64,000 bases of DNA from JAMXLO01 sp037201625 (GCA_037201625.1 JBBCGR010000003.1:3038001-3102000); one strand, 5' to 3'. Positions 34,181-42,690 are shown, numbered from the stretch's first letter. The notes: generated by a model not told the origin, from the sequence alone. Program-made: numbers and translations.

Positions 34181-34273
34181 GAGCGGGTTCCGTTCGCGTT
34201 GGCTCACGGAACCCGCTCCCGCTCGCTGTCCGAGAGCGTGGTGCGCGGCTTCGGTGCGACGTACCACGCTCTC
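34181..34273. repeat. Composite palindromic repeat, copy 2
   Basis: A 38-bp near-perfect palindrome at 34181-34218 (GAGCGGGTTCCGT...ACGGAACCCGCTC), then CGCTCGCTGTCC and a second hairpin at 34232-34273 (GAGAGCGTGGT / ACCACGCTCTC). The same palindrome, linker and GAGAGCGTG start are found on the other strand at 2250-2310. The adjacent 34274-34313 shows nothing else clear. The element sits directly behind an alpha/beta hydrolase gene, where it may act in transcript ends. Confidence 0.8.
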
Positions 34274-34313
34274 GCGCAGGTACGCTGCGCGGCGCCCGTC
34301 GTCGTGCGGCCGG

Positions 34314-34520
34314 TTACGCGGCGCCTGTCGTCTCGTGCTCGGCCACGCGCTGGGCGCGTCCGCGGCGCTGGCCGCGGTCCATTGCGCGATCGGCATCGAT
34401 GCGCCGCAGTTCGCGATAGATGGCCTCCGACTGTTCCCGCGGGCGGAGGTTGGACCATTCGTCGAGCGAATACGCTTGCCGCGCCCTCTGCGCGGCAAGT
34501 TGAAAGCTGTTGTCGTGCAT
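34314..34520 (-). CDS. Small hypothetical protein
   Basis: 68 aa, not recognised. The sequence is charged and helical (SLDEWSNLRPREQSEAIYRE), without hydrophobic segments, and ends HETTGAA. ATG 34520 with GGGGTGA a few bases upstream is plausible; a GTG at 34523 is the alternative. The protein looks natural in composition compared with the arginine/alanine-rich shadow frames around it. It is isolated between a repeat element and an AT-richer promoter region. Confidence 0.5.
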   Translation of the reverse strand: MHDNSFQLAAQRARQAYSLDEWSNLRPREQSEAIYRELRRIDADRAMDRGQRRGRAQRVAEHETTGAA

Positions 34521-34875
34521 CACTCACCCCAGTGCGGCGCACCTTGTGGCGGCGCCGCTGCCATCGTTGCTCGGAGGCAGCCCCAACTGCTCCGTTCGCC
34601 TCAATGATCAGTGCTATCACGAATTAATCAAGTAACATTCGCACGAGATGGGGCGAGGGCAGCGCGAATCTCACAAATCGTGACGTTTTGGCACCTCCTC
34701 AGCGCGGTTGCCAGGACGTCAGCGGTTTAGCGTCGCCTCGGCGAACGCGATCGGCAATACTCGTCGGGCACTCTTGTGGCGGGTCTCCGCCATCGGGACG
34801 CGCTGCCACGAGTGGCCGGACCCTGAACCATAACAAGCGGCCGCCTCAGGCGGATCGCATAGGGAGTGCTCGTTC
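34521..34875. promoter_or_regulatory. AT-richer 355-bp upstream region
   Basis: No gene seen. The segment around 34605-34690 is clearly lower in GC than the rest (for example CACGAATTAATCAAGTAAC and CAAATCGTGACGTTTTGG). It lies between the divergent small protein and the solute-binding gene at 34876. It most likely holds their promoters; I cannot assign -35/-10 boxes with confidence. Confidence 0.4.
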
Positions 34876-36207
34876 ATGCGCATCACGCGTCGTCGCGCCT
34901 TGACGTCCGCCGCCGCCAGCGCCGCGCTGCCGCTGGTCCACATCCGCACCGCCGGTGCCGCCGGCAAGGTCGCGATCGGCTTCTGGGACCATTGGGTCCC
35001 GGCCGGCAACGAGATCATGCGCAAGCAGGTCCAGGCCTGGGGCGAGAAGAACAAGGTCGAGGTCCAGATCGATTTCATCACCTCGGTCGGCAACAAGATC
35101 CTGCTGACGGCCGCGGCCGAGCAACAGGCGAAGACCGGCCACGACGTAATGACCTTCCGCGACTGGTCGATCCAGAACCACGGCGAGGCCCTCGACCCGC
35201 TGGATGACGTGATGAAGGAACTGACCGCCCGCTACGGCACGGTCAATCCGATCAGCAGCTATCTCGGCCAGGTGCAGGGGCACTGGGTTGGGCTGCCGAC
35301 CAGCACCGGCACCAACTACAAGGGACCGGTCGGACGTATCAGCGTGCTGCGCGACAAGGCGGGCCTCGACGTCACCGCGATGTACCCGACGCGACCGGAG
35401 GCGACGAAGCTTGCCGACGAGTGGACCTATGAGGCGCATCTGCGGGCGGCGGAGGCGTGCCACAAGGCGGGGATGACGTTCGGCATCGGCCTCGGCGTCA
35501 CGCCTGATTCGGTCGACACCGCCGGCGCGCTGTTCCACGCGTTCGGCGCCGACCTGGTCGATGCGCAGGGCACCATCCAGGTGAAGTCAGACGCGGTGCG
35601 CCAGGTGCTGGAGCACGGGCAGCGGCTGGTGAAGTTCCTGCCCGCCGATGCGGTGAGCTATGACGATGCGTCGAACAACCGCGCACTGATCTCGGGGCGC
35701 AGCGCGCTGATCTGGAACCCGCCTTCGGCCTGGGCGGTGGCGAAGCGGGATGCGCCGCAGATCGCCGCGGATTGCTGGTCGTTCCCGGCGCCGAAGGGAC
35801 CGAAGGGGCGGTTCACGCCGGCCGGTCCGTGGTTCTGGGGGCTATGGCAGTTCAGCCGCAACAAGACCGCGTCGAAGGAGTTGATCACCTGGCTTGCCGA
35901 GCGCCCGCAGGTGGAGGAGCGCTGCACGATCATCGAGGGCTTCGACGTGCCGCCGTTCGACACGATGACGGACTTCAAGGTGTGGGAGAACGTCGAGCCG
36001 CCGAGGGGCACGCTGTATTCGTATCCGCTGCGGTCGTTCCTGGACAATCAGGCGCATGTCGCGGGCTATCCGGCGCCGCCCTCGATGGCCGTGCAGATCT
36101 ACCAGCGCGGCACGATGCCGACGATGCTGGCGATGTTGCAGAAGGGCGAGTCGATCGACCGGGTGATCGCCTGGGCGGGCGAGGAGTTGGAGGGCTTCAA
36201 GCGCTGA
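34876..36207 (+). CDS. Orphan extracellular solute-binding protein (carbohydrate type)
   Basis: 443 aa type 1 binding protein with a Tat-like leader (TRRRALTSAAASAALPLV, AGA cleavage region near 29). The mature part opens VAIGFWDHWVPAGNEIMRKQ and contains TFRDWSIQNHGEALDPLDDV. It is not closely similar to the two binding proteins at 2.4 and 4.3 kb. No permease or ATPase lies next to it, so it must work with a system elsewhere or be an accessory binder. A GGGAGTGCTC stretch precedes the ATG. Confidence 0.9.
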   Translation: MRITRRRALTSAAASAALPLVHIRTAGAAGKVAIGFWDHWVPAGNEIMRKQVQAWGEKNKVEVQIDFITSVGNKILLTAAAEQQAKTGHDVMTFRDWSIQNHGEALDPLDDVMKELTARYGTVNPISSYLGQVQGHWVGLPTSTGTNYKGPVGRISVLRDKAGLDVTAMYPTRPEATKLADEWTYEAHLRAAEACHKAGMTFGIGLGVTPDSVDTAGALFHAFGADLVDAQGTIQVKSDAVRQVLEHGQRLVKFLPADAVSYDDASNNRALISGRSALIWNPPSAWAVAKRDAPQIAADCWSFPAPKGPKGRFTPAGPWFWGLWQFSRNKTASKELITWLAERPQVEERCTIIEGFDVPPFDTMTDFKVWENVEPPRGTLYSYPLRSFLDNQAHVAGYPAPPSMAVQIYQRGTMPTMLAMLQKGESIDRVIAWAGEELEGFKR

Positions 36208-36257
36208 GTTGAGGGGAGGAGGCGGATTCGCCGGAGCTCTGAACTCCCGATCAGCTT

Positions 36258-36500
36258 CTAGATTGCGACGCCGCCACGGCCCGCCTGTCGCAGCATCCGG
36301 TCGATATGCCGGACCATGCTGCGGCAGGCGGCATCCTCATCGGGCCAGGCGTCGAGCGGCGATTTGCGGCCGTGCTCGCTGTAGTAGACCGACCAGCCGG
36401 CCGGCACCCGTTCGATCCCGACGCATTCTCCCGCGCCCAGGCCGCCGTCGGTCACGTAGAGCCAGTCAGGAACTCCTGCACGGCGAAGCCGGCTCGTCAT
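36258..36500 (-). CDS. Small protein overlapping the TNT-toxin gene (candidate immunity protein)
   Basis: 80 aa from ATG 36500; a GTG at 36509 is the alternative. No signal peptide; acidic/mixed composition (VYYSEHGRKSPLDAWPDEDA). Its start lies inside the 3' end of the TNT-domain gene, a 35-44 bp overlap in a different frame, so translation is probably coupled. I do not recognise a domain. The position and size fit a cytoplasmic antitoxin that neutralises the secreted NAD-glycohydrolase; that role is inferred from context only. Confidence 0.65.
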   Translation of the reverse strand: MTSRLRRAGVPDWLYVTDGGLGAGECVGIERVPAGWSVYYSEHGRKSPLDAWPDEDAACRSMVRHIDRMLRQAGRGGVAI

Positions 36501-36972
36501 TTCCTGCACCGTCACCTGTCGCCACCTCGATCGATCCGGTCTCCCGCAGCTTGAACGCGGGCTCGGCGGTCTGATATTGCGTGGCGCCGCCCGGTTCGCC
36601 AAACCATGGCGCGGTCTTGCACGTGGTGACCGGCAGCGGCTTGGCCACGCGGTAAACCGTGAAGACCATCTGCGAGCAGACGTACGGCAAGGCGCGAGCG
36701 GCGAAGCTCTCGCCCTTCGGACTGAAATAGTGGCCGCCCTCGCTGCCGAAACGGTCGATCAGTGTTCCGACCGGCAACGTCACCGGCTCTGGCGTTGCGG
36801 CACAACCGTCGTTGGGCGGCCATTTCACCTGCGCGTTCGGGTCGATCCAATTTGGAACGAGACCCTGTCGCAGATACGGCGGCAGCGTCGGCGCCGCCTG
36901 CTGCGCCAATGCCGGCCAGGCGGCGATCAGCAGAGCCACCAGCAAAGGCCGGTGAACGGCGCGAAATGACAT
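36466..36972 (-). CDS. Secreted TNT-domain protein (NAD-glycohydrolase toxin-like)
   Basis: 168 aa with a signal peptide (residues 1 to about 24, LLVALLIAAWPALAQ). The TNT (tuberculosis necrotizing toxin) domain is shown by ordered motifs: VTLPVGTLIDRFGSEGGHYF, SPKGESFAARALPY, a YRVAKPLPVTTCKTAPWFGE stretch and PGGATQYQTA. Known TNT domains hydrolyse NAD; the glutamine in the GGxxQY motif and the arginine in RALP are, as I recall, part of the active site and are both present. Unlike CpnT there is no pore or polymorphic-toxin N terminus: it is a minimal exported domain. Confidence 0.85.
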   Translation of the reverse strand: MSFRAVHRPLLVALLIAAWPALAQQAAPTLPPYLRQGLVPNWIDPNAQVKWPPNDGCAATPEPVTLPVGTLIDRFGSEGGHYFSPKGESFAARALPYVCSQMVFTVYRVAKPLPVTTCKTAPWFGEPGGATQYQTAEPAFKLRETGSIEVATGDGAGNDEPASPCRSS

Positions 36973-37054
36973 GCCGCTTCCCCCACGATGAGCGAGAGAA
37001 GTCTAGCTGATACCGGAACGAAATGGAAGCGTTCCTAGTTGCCGAGGACAGGAT

Positions 37055-38164
37055 TCAGGCGCCGTCGAAGATCGCCTCCGGCAGCAGCGCCGAAACGACA
37101 TAGTTCGGCACGTCCACCACGTTGGAGACGCGCAGGTCCACCGCGACGCTGCAGATCACGTAGGCCTGCTCACGGGAAAAGCCGCGCTCCTGCAGCAGTT
37201 CCATCATGTTGAGCACCGCGTTGCGGCAGGCGAGCGTCAGGTTCTCGGCCTCGATCTCGCCGGCGGCGTTGATCGGCATTCCCATGACGCCAAGGAAACG
37301 TTCCGGTGCCGCGAAGCGCGGATCGGCGAAGTAGGTGGTGCGCGAGAACACCGGCGAGGTGAACTTGCGGCGCGCGGCCAGGCCCTTGTGCACCTTGAAG
37401 CGCACCACGGCGGTCGCGCCCATCTCCACCGCGGTGACGCAGACCTCGCCGTCGCCCTGCGCGAAATGGCCGTCGCCGGTGGAGAACAGCGCGCCCTCCT
37501 GGAACACCGGAAGGAACAGCTTGGCACCTTTGGTAAGCTGCTTCACATCGAAATTGCCGCCGTTCTCGCGCGGCGGCAGCGTGCGCAGGCCGGTCAGGCC
37601 GCAGGGGCCGGTGGGCACCGCGCCGTTGGCATCCGGCGGCAGCGCCAGGCCGCCCGCATCGATCACCCGCTGCTCGCGCGCGGTCCACGCCGCAAGCTGT
37701 TCAGCGGTCGGCGCCACGGCCGAGACGCCCATGAACGGCGCGCCCGGGATGCGCACGCCGGGAAGCTGCGCGGACGTTGCCCAATTGTCCTTGATCTGCC
37801 AGTGCACCAGGAACGGTTCCGTCATGACATCGCGCAGGAAGCCGAGACCGGGCATGATCGCGCTGAACGCGGTGGGCTGCGGGATGATGTCGGTGAACTC
37901 GATCTCCAGCATGTCGCCCGGCTGCGCGCCCTTGACGAATACCGGTCCGGTCAGCGGATGCACGACGCCGGGATTGAAGCCGGCGAAGTCGGCGACGGTG
38001 GTGGCTGGCGTGATCTGCCCGTCCAGCGCATCGCGCGTCTCCAGCGCGATCTCCTCCCCCTCGGCCACTTCGGCGGCGGCGGCGATGTCCGGGTGGTAGC
38101 GGTTGTGGCCGCAATTCGGCTCGTCGCAGAGCGGCTTGCTGCGGTCGATGCGGATGGCGTGCAT
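37055..38164 (-). CDS. Acetamidase/formamidase family amidase
   Basis: 369 aa FmdA/AmdA-type hydrolase that releases ammonia from short-chain amides. Motifs: FAGFNPGVVHPLTGPVFVKG, QPGDMLEIEFTDI, PGVRIPGAPFMGV, FSTGDGHFAQGDGEVCVTAV (conserved GDGHxAQGDGE) and VPNYVVSALLPEAIF. AGGAG sits 8 nt before ATG 38164; the longer frame up to 38641 overlaps the SDR gene in another frame and is rejected. It lies 29 bp downstream of the SDR gene on the same strand. Confidence 0.93.
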   Translation of the reverse strand: MHAIRIDRSKPLCDEPNCGHNRYHPDIAAAAEVAEGEEIALETRDALDGQITPATTVADFAGFNPGVVHPLTGPVFVKGAQPGDMLEIEFTDIIPQPTAFSAIMPGLGFLRDVMTEPFLVHWQIKDNWATSAQLPGVRIPGAPFMGVSAVAPTAEQLAAWTAREQRVIDAGGLALPPDANGAVPTGPCGLTGLRTLPPRENGGNFDVKQLTKGAKLFLPVFQEGALFSTGDGHFAQGDGEVCVTAVEMGATAVVRFKVHKGLAARRKFTSPVFSRTTYFADPRFAAPERFLGVMGMPINAAGEIEAENLTLACRNAVLNMMELLQERGFSREQAYVICSVAVDLRVSNVVDVPNYVVSALLPEAIFDGA

Positions 38165-38193
38165 GGGGCGGCTCCTGCTTGGGTGCCGCCATC

Positions 38194-38973
38194 TCACCAG
38201 AGTGTGTAACCGCCGTCGATCACCAGGGCCGCGCCGGTCATGTAGCGCGACGCATCGGAGGCGAGGTAGACGGCCAGCGGCCCGAGGTCGGCCGGGTCGC
38301 CGAACTCGCCCATCGGGATCTGCTGCCTGAAGGCCTCGATGACGTGGGGGGATTCGCGTGCCCAGCGCTGGTTCGGCTCGGTCATGAAGCCGCCGGGCAG
38401 GATGGCGTTCACCGTGACGCCGCGCGGCGCCCAGTCGGCGGCGGCGGCGCGGGTGAACTGGATGACCGCCGCCTTCGCGGTCTCGTAATGGCGGCCGGCG
38501 ATGCCGCGATTGGCGATGATGCCGCTGACCGAGGCGATGTTGATGACACGCCCGCCTTTGCCGCGCGCCAGCATCGCGCCGCCGATGAGTTTGGTGCACA
38601 GGAAGGTGCTGGTGAGGTTGAGGTCCATCATCTGCTGCCATTCCTCGAGCGACTGCTCCTCGATCGGAACGTTGATGCGGCGGCCGCCGATGTTGTTGAT
38701 CAGGATGTCGATCGGGCCGAGTGCCAGGGCGGCGCGGCAGGCACGCTCACACTGTTCGGGGTTTGCGGCATCGGCCTGCAGCGGCCAGGCCTGGCGGCCG
38801 GTCGCGCGGATGTCGGCGGAGGTGCGCGCGAGGCTGTCGGCGTCGCGGCCCACCAGCACCACGTCCGCGCCGGCTTCGGCGATCGCGAGCGCCATCTCGC
38901 GGCCGAGACCGCGGCTGCCGCCGGTGATGAACAGGCGTTTGCCGTCGAGGCGGAAACGGTCGAGCACGGGCAT
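38194..38973 (-). CDS. SDR-family oxidoreductase
   Basis: 259 aa short-chain dehydrogenase. NAD(P)-binding TGGSRGLGREMALAIAEAG, NNIGG, catalytic serine in INIASVSG and Y/K pair in HYETAKAAVIQFTRA. The C terminus ASRYMTGAALVIDGGYTLW is typical of gluconate 5-dehydrogenase and 3-ketoacyl-ACP-reductase-like enzymes; the substrate is not identifiable. An upstream in-frame extension to 39096 is not supported. It precedes the acetamidase gene and is likely co-transcribed. Confidence 0.92.
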   Translation of the reverse strand: MPVLDRFRLDGKRLFITGGSRGLGREMALAIAEAGADVVLVGRDADSLARTSADIRATGRQAWPLQADAANPEQCERACRAALALGPIDILINNIGGRRINVPIEEQSLEEWQQMMDLNLTSTFLCTKLIGGAMLARGKGGRVINIASVSGIIANRGIAGRHYETAKAAVIQFTRAAAADWAPRGVTVNAILPGGFMTEPNQRWARESPHVIEAFRQQIPMGEFGDPADLGPLAVYLASDASRYMTGAALVIDGGYTLW

Positions 38974-39110
38974 GCGCTGGGTCCCTGGAGGATGGGTCCC
39001 ATGGTGGCCGGCTGCCGCGGTTCTGTCACCGCAGCGGGGAGCGCGCGGGACTGCGCGGCGCGGCGTTGCTATACGGCCGCATCGTTGCTGCACCACATCC
39101 TCAGGGTCCG

Positions 39111-40205
39111 ATGCCAGCCAGCCACCTGCGCCTGCCGAATGGCGGCTGCGTCCGCGATGAACGGATGCACGTGCTGTTCAGCATCCATGAACTGGGGCGG
39201 AACGGCGCGGCCACGGCCCTGCTGGCGCAGGTGCGGTTCCTGGCGGCCGCCGGCCACCAGATCACCGTCATCACCCCGCACAGCAGGCCGCCGCTGCTGG
39301 AGCACTTCGAGCAGGCTGGCGCGCGTGTCACCGACCAGACCAACTGGCGCGACCATGACGTGGCCGTCGGCTGCACCGTGTTCGCCGCCCCTGTCATGCA
39401 GAAACTGCTCGGCCGCCTGCCGCTGGTGTGGTGGTTCCATGAGGGGCTTGCCGGTCTGCAGTACCTGCACCAGACGACGGCCGCGGATCATCTCCTGGCC
39501 GCCGTCGACCGGCTGGTGTTTCCGAGCGTCGCCCTCGTCGAGCGGATCTACCGGCCCGTCCTCCATTGCGTCCCGCCGGGCCGGGTGGAGGTCATTCCGA
39601 ACCTGGTCCGCCAGCCCGGCGGGATCATACCGGCCGACAAGCGGGCGGGCCGCGTGCGGGTGCTGTGCGTGGGCACGCTGTGTCCGCGCAAGCGGCAGGG
39701 CGACCTGGTGGAGGCGCTGCTGACGCTGTCGCGGCCCGACGTCGAGTGCGTGTTCATCGGCGAGGCGATCGACCTCGACGGCGCAACGCTGGACCGCATG
39801 CGATCGGCGGCGGGCCAGTTCCACCTGCCTGGTGCGCTCTCCCCCGAACAGGTGCACGGCTACTATCGGTCGGCGGACCTGCTGTGCCTGCCGTCGAGCG
39901 ACGAAGCCTTCGCGCTGGCGCCGCTCGAGGCGGCATCGCATGGGGTTCCGGTCGTGCTCAGCGACCTCGACGCGTATCATTCGGTGTGGCGGCACGGGTT
40001 CGACGCGCTGCTGCATCCGGTGGGCGACGTGGAACTGCTGGCCTGGTCGCTGCGCATGCTGATCGAGAGCACCACGCTGCATCGCCGTCTCAGCCAGGCT
40101 GGTCGGGCGGTCGCGGCGCGGTTCACCGAGGCCCGCTGCTGCGTGCCCTTCGAGACGATGCTGCGGGAGGCGATCGGCGGGCGGAGGCTGGGCTACGGCG
40201 CGTGA
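39111..40205 (+). CDS. GT4-family glycosyltransferase
   Basis: 364 aa retaining glycosyltransferase of the GT-B fold. The N-terminal domain reads MHVLFSIHELGRNGAATALL, and the C-terminal nucleotide-sugar domain has VLCVGTLCPRKRQGDLVEAL, YYRSADLLCLPSSDEAFALA and PLEAASHGVPVVLSDL (the EX7E motif region). ATG 39111 is used; ATG 39165 starts directly at the first beta strand and is a reasonable alternative, while 39066 is less likely. No other polysaccharide genes are next to it. Confidence 0.87.
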   Translation: MPASHLRLPNGGCVRDERMHVLFSIHELGRNGAATALLAQVRFLAAAGHQITVITPHSRPPLLEHFEQAGARVTDQTNWRDHDVAVGCTVFAAPVMQKLLGRLPLVWWFHEGLAGLQYLHQTTAADHLLAAVDRLVFPSVALVERIYRPVLHCVPPGRVEVIPNLVRQPGGIIPADKRAGRVRVLCVGTLCPRKRQGDLVEALLTLSRPDVECVFIGEAIDLDGATLDRMRSAAGQFHLPGALSPEQVHGYYRSADLLCLPSSDEAFALAPLEAASHGVPVVLSDLDAYHSVWRHGFDALLHPVGDVELLAWSLRMLIESTTLHRRLSQAGRAVAARFTEARCCVPFETMLREAIGGRRLGYGA

Positions 40206-40275
40206 CCATTCGGCGCGTCAGGCGGGCCGGCGATCCGCGGCCGGTGGGCGATTACCGGCCCCGCCAACCGCTGCG

Positions 40276-41277
40276 TCAGGTGCGGCGGCGCCGACCGGGG
40301 ATGAAGCCGTGGCGCAGCCCCAGTCCAAGCAGGCCGATGCCGAGCAGCGCCAGCGATGTGGGCTCCGGGATGGCGGGCGGCGGCGCTTCGAAGCCGGACA
40401 CCACGATCACCTGGTTGCTGCCGCCGAAGGTCGAGAACAGGAAGTCGCCGGTGACCGGATCGATGACTGCGCCCTCGGCGCCGGTCAGTCCGCTCAGGAA
40501 CGTGCTGAGCGTGCCCACGATCGGATCGCCGTTCGCGTCGATCTGGTAGGCGCTGATGGCGCCGGCGCCGTAGGAGGAAACCAGAAGGCTGTCCAGCCCG
40601 CTGAAGCCGGCGTTGTCGCCATCCACGTAGACCGCGCCCTCCGGCCCTCCGGCCAATGTCGCGACCACGCTGGATTCGACGTCATACGTGCCGCTGCCGT
40701 CCGAGGTCAGGGTTGCATTGGCCCAATTCCCGTTGCTGTAGCTGAGCAGCTTGGTGCCGCCTGCGCCGGCAAACCCGCTCGGGACGAAGACGATGGACCC
40801 CACCGATGAGAGCGCGGGATTCAGCGAGACGGTCTTGTCCGGCGATGTGCTGCCCGGCTTGATCTGGCCCAGGGTGTTGTTGGAATAGCCGGTGAAGAAC
40901 AGTACGCCGCCCGGCCCGAAGGAGAGCCCGCCATCGATGTAGGGCGCCGTCGCATAGAGCGTGGCGCTGCCCGCGAAGCCTGTGATGTGGTTGCCAGCGC
41001 CGCGCACCACGCCGACGGCGTTGATGGTGCCGCCCGCACCGTTGGCGGCGCCGCCGATCAGCAGCGTGCTGTTGTTCAGGAATGTCAGGCCGCCATAGCT
41101 CGGGGCCACGCCGTCGACGCTGCCCAGGGTCTCGCACGTGTAGCTGCCGGCGAATCCCGCGCCGAAGGTGACCCCTGAGCAGGGGGCCGCGAGCGCCGGC
41201 GCCGACACCAGGCCGGCCGCGCCCGTGAGGGCGGCAAGGACGACAGCCACGAAGGGGCGGGAGGCGGGGAACTTCAT
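40276..41277 (-). CDS. PEP-CTERM sorting-domain protein
   Basis: 333 aa exported protein. Signal peptide at residues 1 to about 31 (FVAVVLAALTGAAGLVSAPA), then a Gly/Ser/Asn-rich propeller-like body and a C-terminal PEP-CTERM tripartite tail: PEPTSLALLGIGLLGLGLRH then a basic cluster (PGRRRRT). That tail directs processing by an EpsH-type exosortase. AGGAAG precedes ATG 41277. No exosortase or glycan cluster is next to it, apart from the glycosyltransferase, which converges with it. Cysteines in PCSGVT and YTCETL could form a disulfide. Confidence 0.9.
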   Translation of the reverse strand: MKFPASRPFVAVVLAALTGAAGLVSAPALAAPCSGVTFGAGFAGSYTCETLGSVDGVAPSYGGLTFLNNSTLLIGGAANGAGGTINAVGVVRGAGNHITGFAGSATLYATAPYIDGGLSFGPGGVLFFTGYSNNTLGQIKPGSTSPDKTVSLNPALSSVGSIVFVPSGFAGAGGTKLLSYSNGNWANATLTSDGSGTYDVESSVVATLAGGPEGAVYVDGDNAGFSGLDSLLVSSYGAGAISAYQIDANGDPIVGTLSTFLSGLTGAEGAVIDPVTGDFLFSTFGGSNQVIVVSGFEAPPPAIPEPTSLALLGIGLLGLGLRHGFIPGRRRRT

Positions 41278-41581
41278 GGTGCTTCCTGTGATAGGTCGGC
41301 GGTCCACTAATCCGACGCAAGCTTCATGCCATGAGAAATTCCGGCCGATAGAACAAGGGCTTGCACACAAATGGTAAACGTCAACCTGGTTGAGACTGTA
41401 AACAATCCCGACAAGTGTGCCGCCTATCGATTGCAGGCACCAATGGGTCGCTGACGGCGGTGGCGGGGTGGTTTCAAGGCGTGGCTGGTGTTTTGCAGGT
41501 CGCGCGGTGGGGGGAGCGTGAAGCCCATCGGACCTCAGCGACTGCGTGGCGGGCTGCTGACGTGGGACGACGCGAGGCCGA
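41278..41581. other. 304-bp gap
   Basis: No gene seen. The first 140 bp are relatively AT-rich (such as AATGGTAAACGTCAACCTGG and GACTGTAAACAATCCCGAC) and are suited to the promoter of the PEP-CTERM gene. The rest is high-GC with a frame running through it that looks like a shadow. Confidence 0.4.
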
Positions 41582-42097
41582 TCATTCCAGGGCCGCCCGC
41601 ATCGCCTGCCGGTTCAGGGTATTGAGCACGTCAGCCATGCCGTCCCTGCCGTGCGCCAACATATGGTCGATCGGCGACCGCCGGGAGAATGGCGCGGCGG
41701 CGATCGGCCGGTGGAGCCAGGCGGCATCCTTGCCGGAACCCGCGAGCGCTGCCTCGATCTCGGGCAGATAGGACGCGATCCGCTGCTGTTTTGTGGTGAA
41801 CCGGAACCGCGGCCGCTTGCCCTCCTTGCCGAGCTTGCCGGGAAATTCGATCAGGTCGAGGGCGGTCGCATCGGGCACCCGCCAGCGCTCCATCACCTCC
41901 CAGAACTGGCGGGCGGAGAGTGCGCGGCTGGGCGGGGAGGAGGTAGCTATGGGTTTCGTTCCCGGCATGGCAGGCGGTGGTCGTCCAGCCACGTGCCTGG
42001 GCGTTGATCCAGCCTGTTGAGTTGAGGCTGCCGGGCGCCGGGACGCCGTGGTGGTGGTGCCTTCGCCGGCCGGACCGGCACCCGGTCCATCGGTCAT
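41582..42097 (-). CDS. Xre/MbcA/ParS-type antitoxin-like protein
   Basis: 171 aa. Residues 1-60 are a low-complexity Thr/Ala/Pro/Gly tail. The rest (ALSARQFWEVMERWRVPDAT through AGSGKDAAWLHRPIAAAPFS and SPIDHMLAHGRDGMADVLNT) resembles the C-terminal DUF2384/MbcA-ParS-Xre toxin-binding domain, although with an unusual N-terminal half. The ATG at 42097 forms ATGA with the stop of the short ORF upstream, which supports this start over an internal ATG at 41968. No RES-domain toxin lies next to it. Confidence 0.68.
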   Translation of the reverse strand: MTDGPGAGPAGEGTTTTASRRPAASTQQAGSTPRHVAGRPPPAMPGTKPIATSSPPSRALSARQFWEVMERWRVPDATALDLIEFPGKLGKEGKRPRFRFTTKQQRIASYLPEIEAALAGSGKDAAWLHRPIAAAPFSRRSPIDHMLAHGRDGMADVLNTLNRQAMRAALE

Positions 42098-42267
42098 TTT
42101 TGCCGCGGGGGAGCGGGTGACGGGTCGCCGGCGGTGTTTTCGTTCACCCGCAGCGCCTTGCCCTGCGGCTGCTTGCCGCGGCCCTGCGTGTCCTCGGGCT
42201 GCCGCTGTGGCGGCGTGGTGCCGGGATGGTGTTCGGTGTTGTCGTTCACGTCGAGCGCTTTTGCCAT
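42094..42267 (-). CDS. 57-aa basic low-complexity protein coupled to the ParS-like gene
   Basis: Starts ATG 42267 with GGAGG about 6 nt upstream on the minus strand and ends TGA 42096-42094, overlapping the next gene's ATG (ATGA). The peptide opens MAKALDVNDNTEHHPG and repeats the pattern later as GKALRVNENTAGDP, so it holds two KALxVNxNT motifs separated by a Gln/Pro-rich stretch. No family is recognised. Strong start signals and tight coupling argue for a real gene despite its short length. Confidence 0.6.
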   Translation of the reverse strand: MAKALDVNDNTEHHPGTTPPQRQPEDTQGRGKQPQGKALRVNENTAGDPSPAPPRQK

Positions 42268-42402
42268 CAGGTCCTCCTACGGTGGACGGAGAACGCTGCC
42301 AGCCGCCGCTGGGTTCAGCGGGACGTTGCCCGGGCACCGCATCGAGACCGGCGCGTGACGGACCTGTCGCGGGGAACGGGAAACCGTTCGGGTCAGATCA
42401 TT

Positions 42403-42690
42403 TTACTTGCGATCTGACCCTTCTACTGGGGTCCCAAACCGACTCAAGTCCTCGAACTGCGTTACAGCGCAAACTGCAAGCAGTCCGGGCGGTGCCGACC
42501 TGATTGTCACACTACCCGAGGCGAGTCGCATGACTGGATCGGCCCGGTACTTTTCCTCAGCCTGACGGAGTTCTTGACGCATGGCGTCCCTGGCCGCTTC
42601 GCATAGCGCCAGCCCTGCAAATTCCACCTGGGAACTCTGTGCCGGTGCAGTTGCGGAGTACCACGTCAGCAGTAGAACAACTGGACCCAT
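42403..42690 (-). CDS. Small exported hypothetical protein
   Basis: 95 aa. The N terminus MGPVVLLLTWYSATAPAQSS looks like a signal peptide with cleavage near AQ-SS. Mature residues include FAGLALCEAARDAMRQELRQ, a helix with one cysteine, and a second cysteine in LLAVCAVTQF, which could pair. No ribosome site stands out. Composition is closer to a real gene than to a shadow frame, and no other frame explains the region. Function unknown. Confidence 0.5.
   Translation of the reverse strand: MGPVVLLLTWYSATAPAQSSQVEFAGLALCEAARDAMRQELRQAEEKYRADPVMRLASGSVTIRSAPPGLLAVCAVTQFEDLSRFGTPVEGSDRK

Noticed and set aside
41278..42097. RES-domain toxin partner of the ParS-like gene
   Set aside because: No frame in the flanks shows a RES-type arginine/tyrosine/serine pattern. 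Only the 57-aa upstream ORF is coupled.
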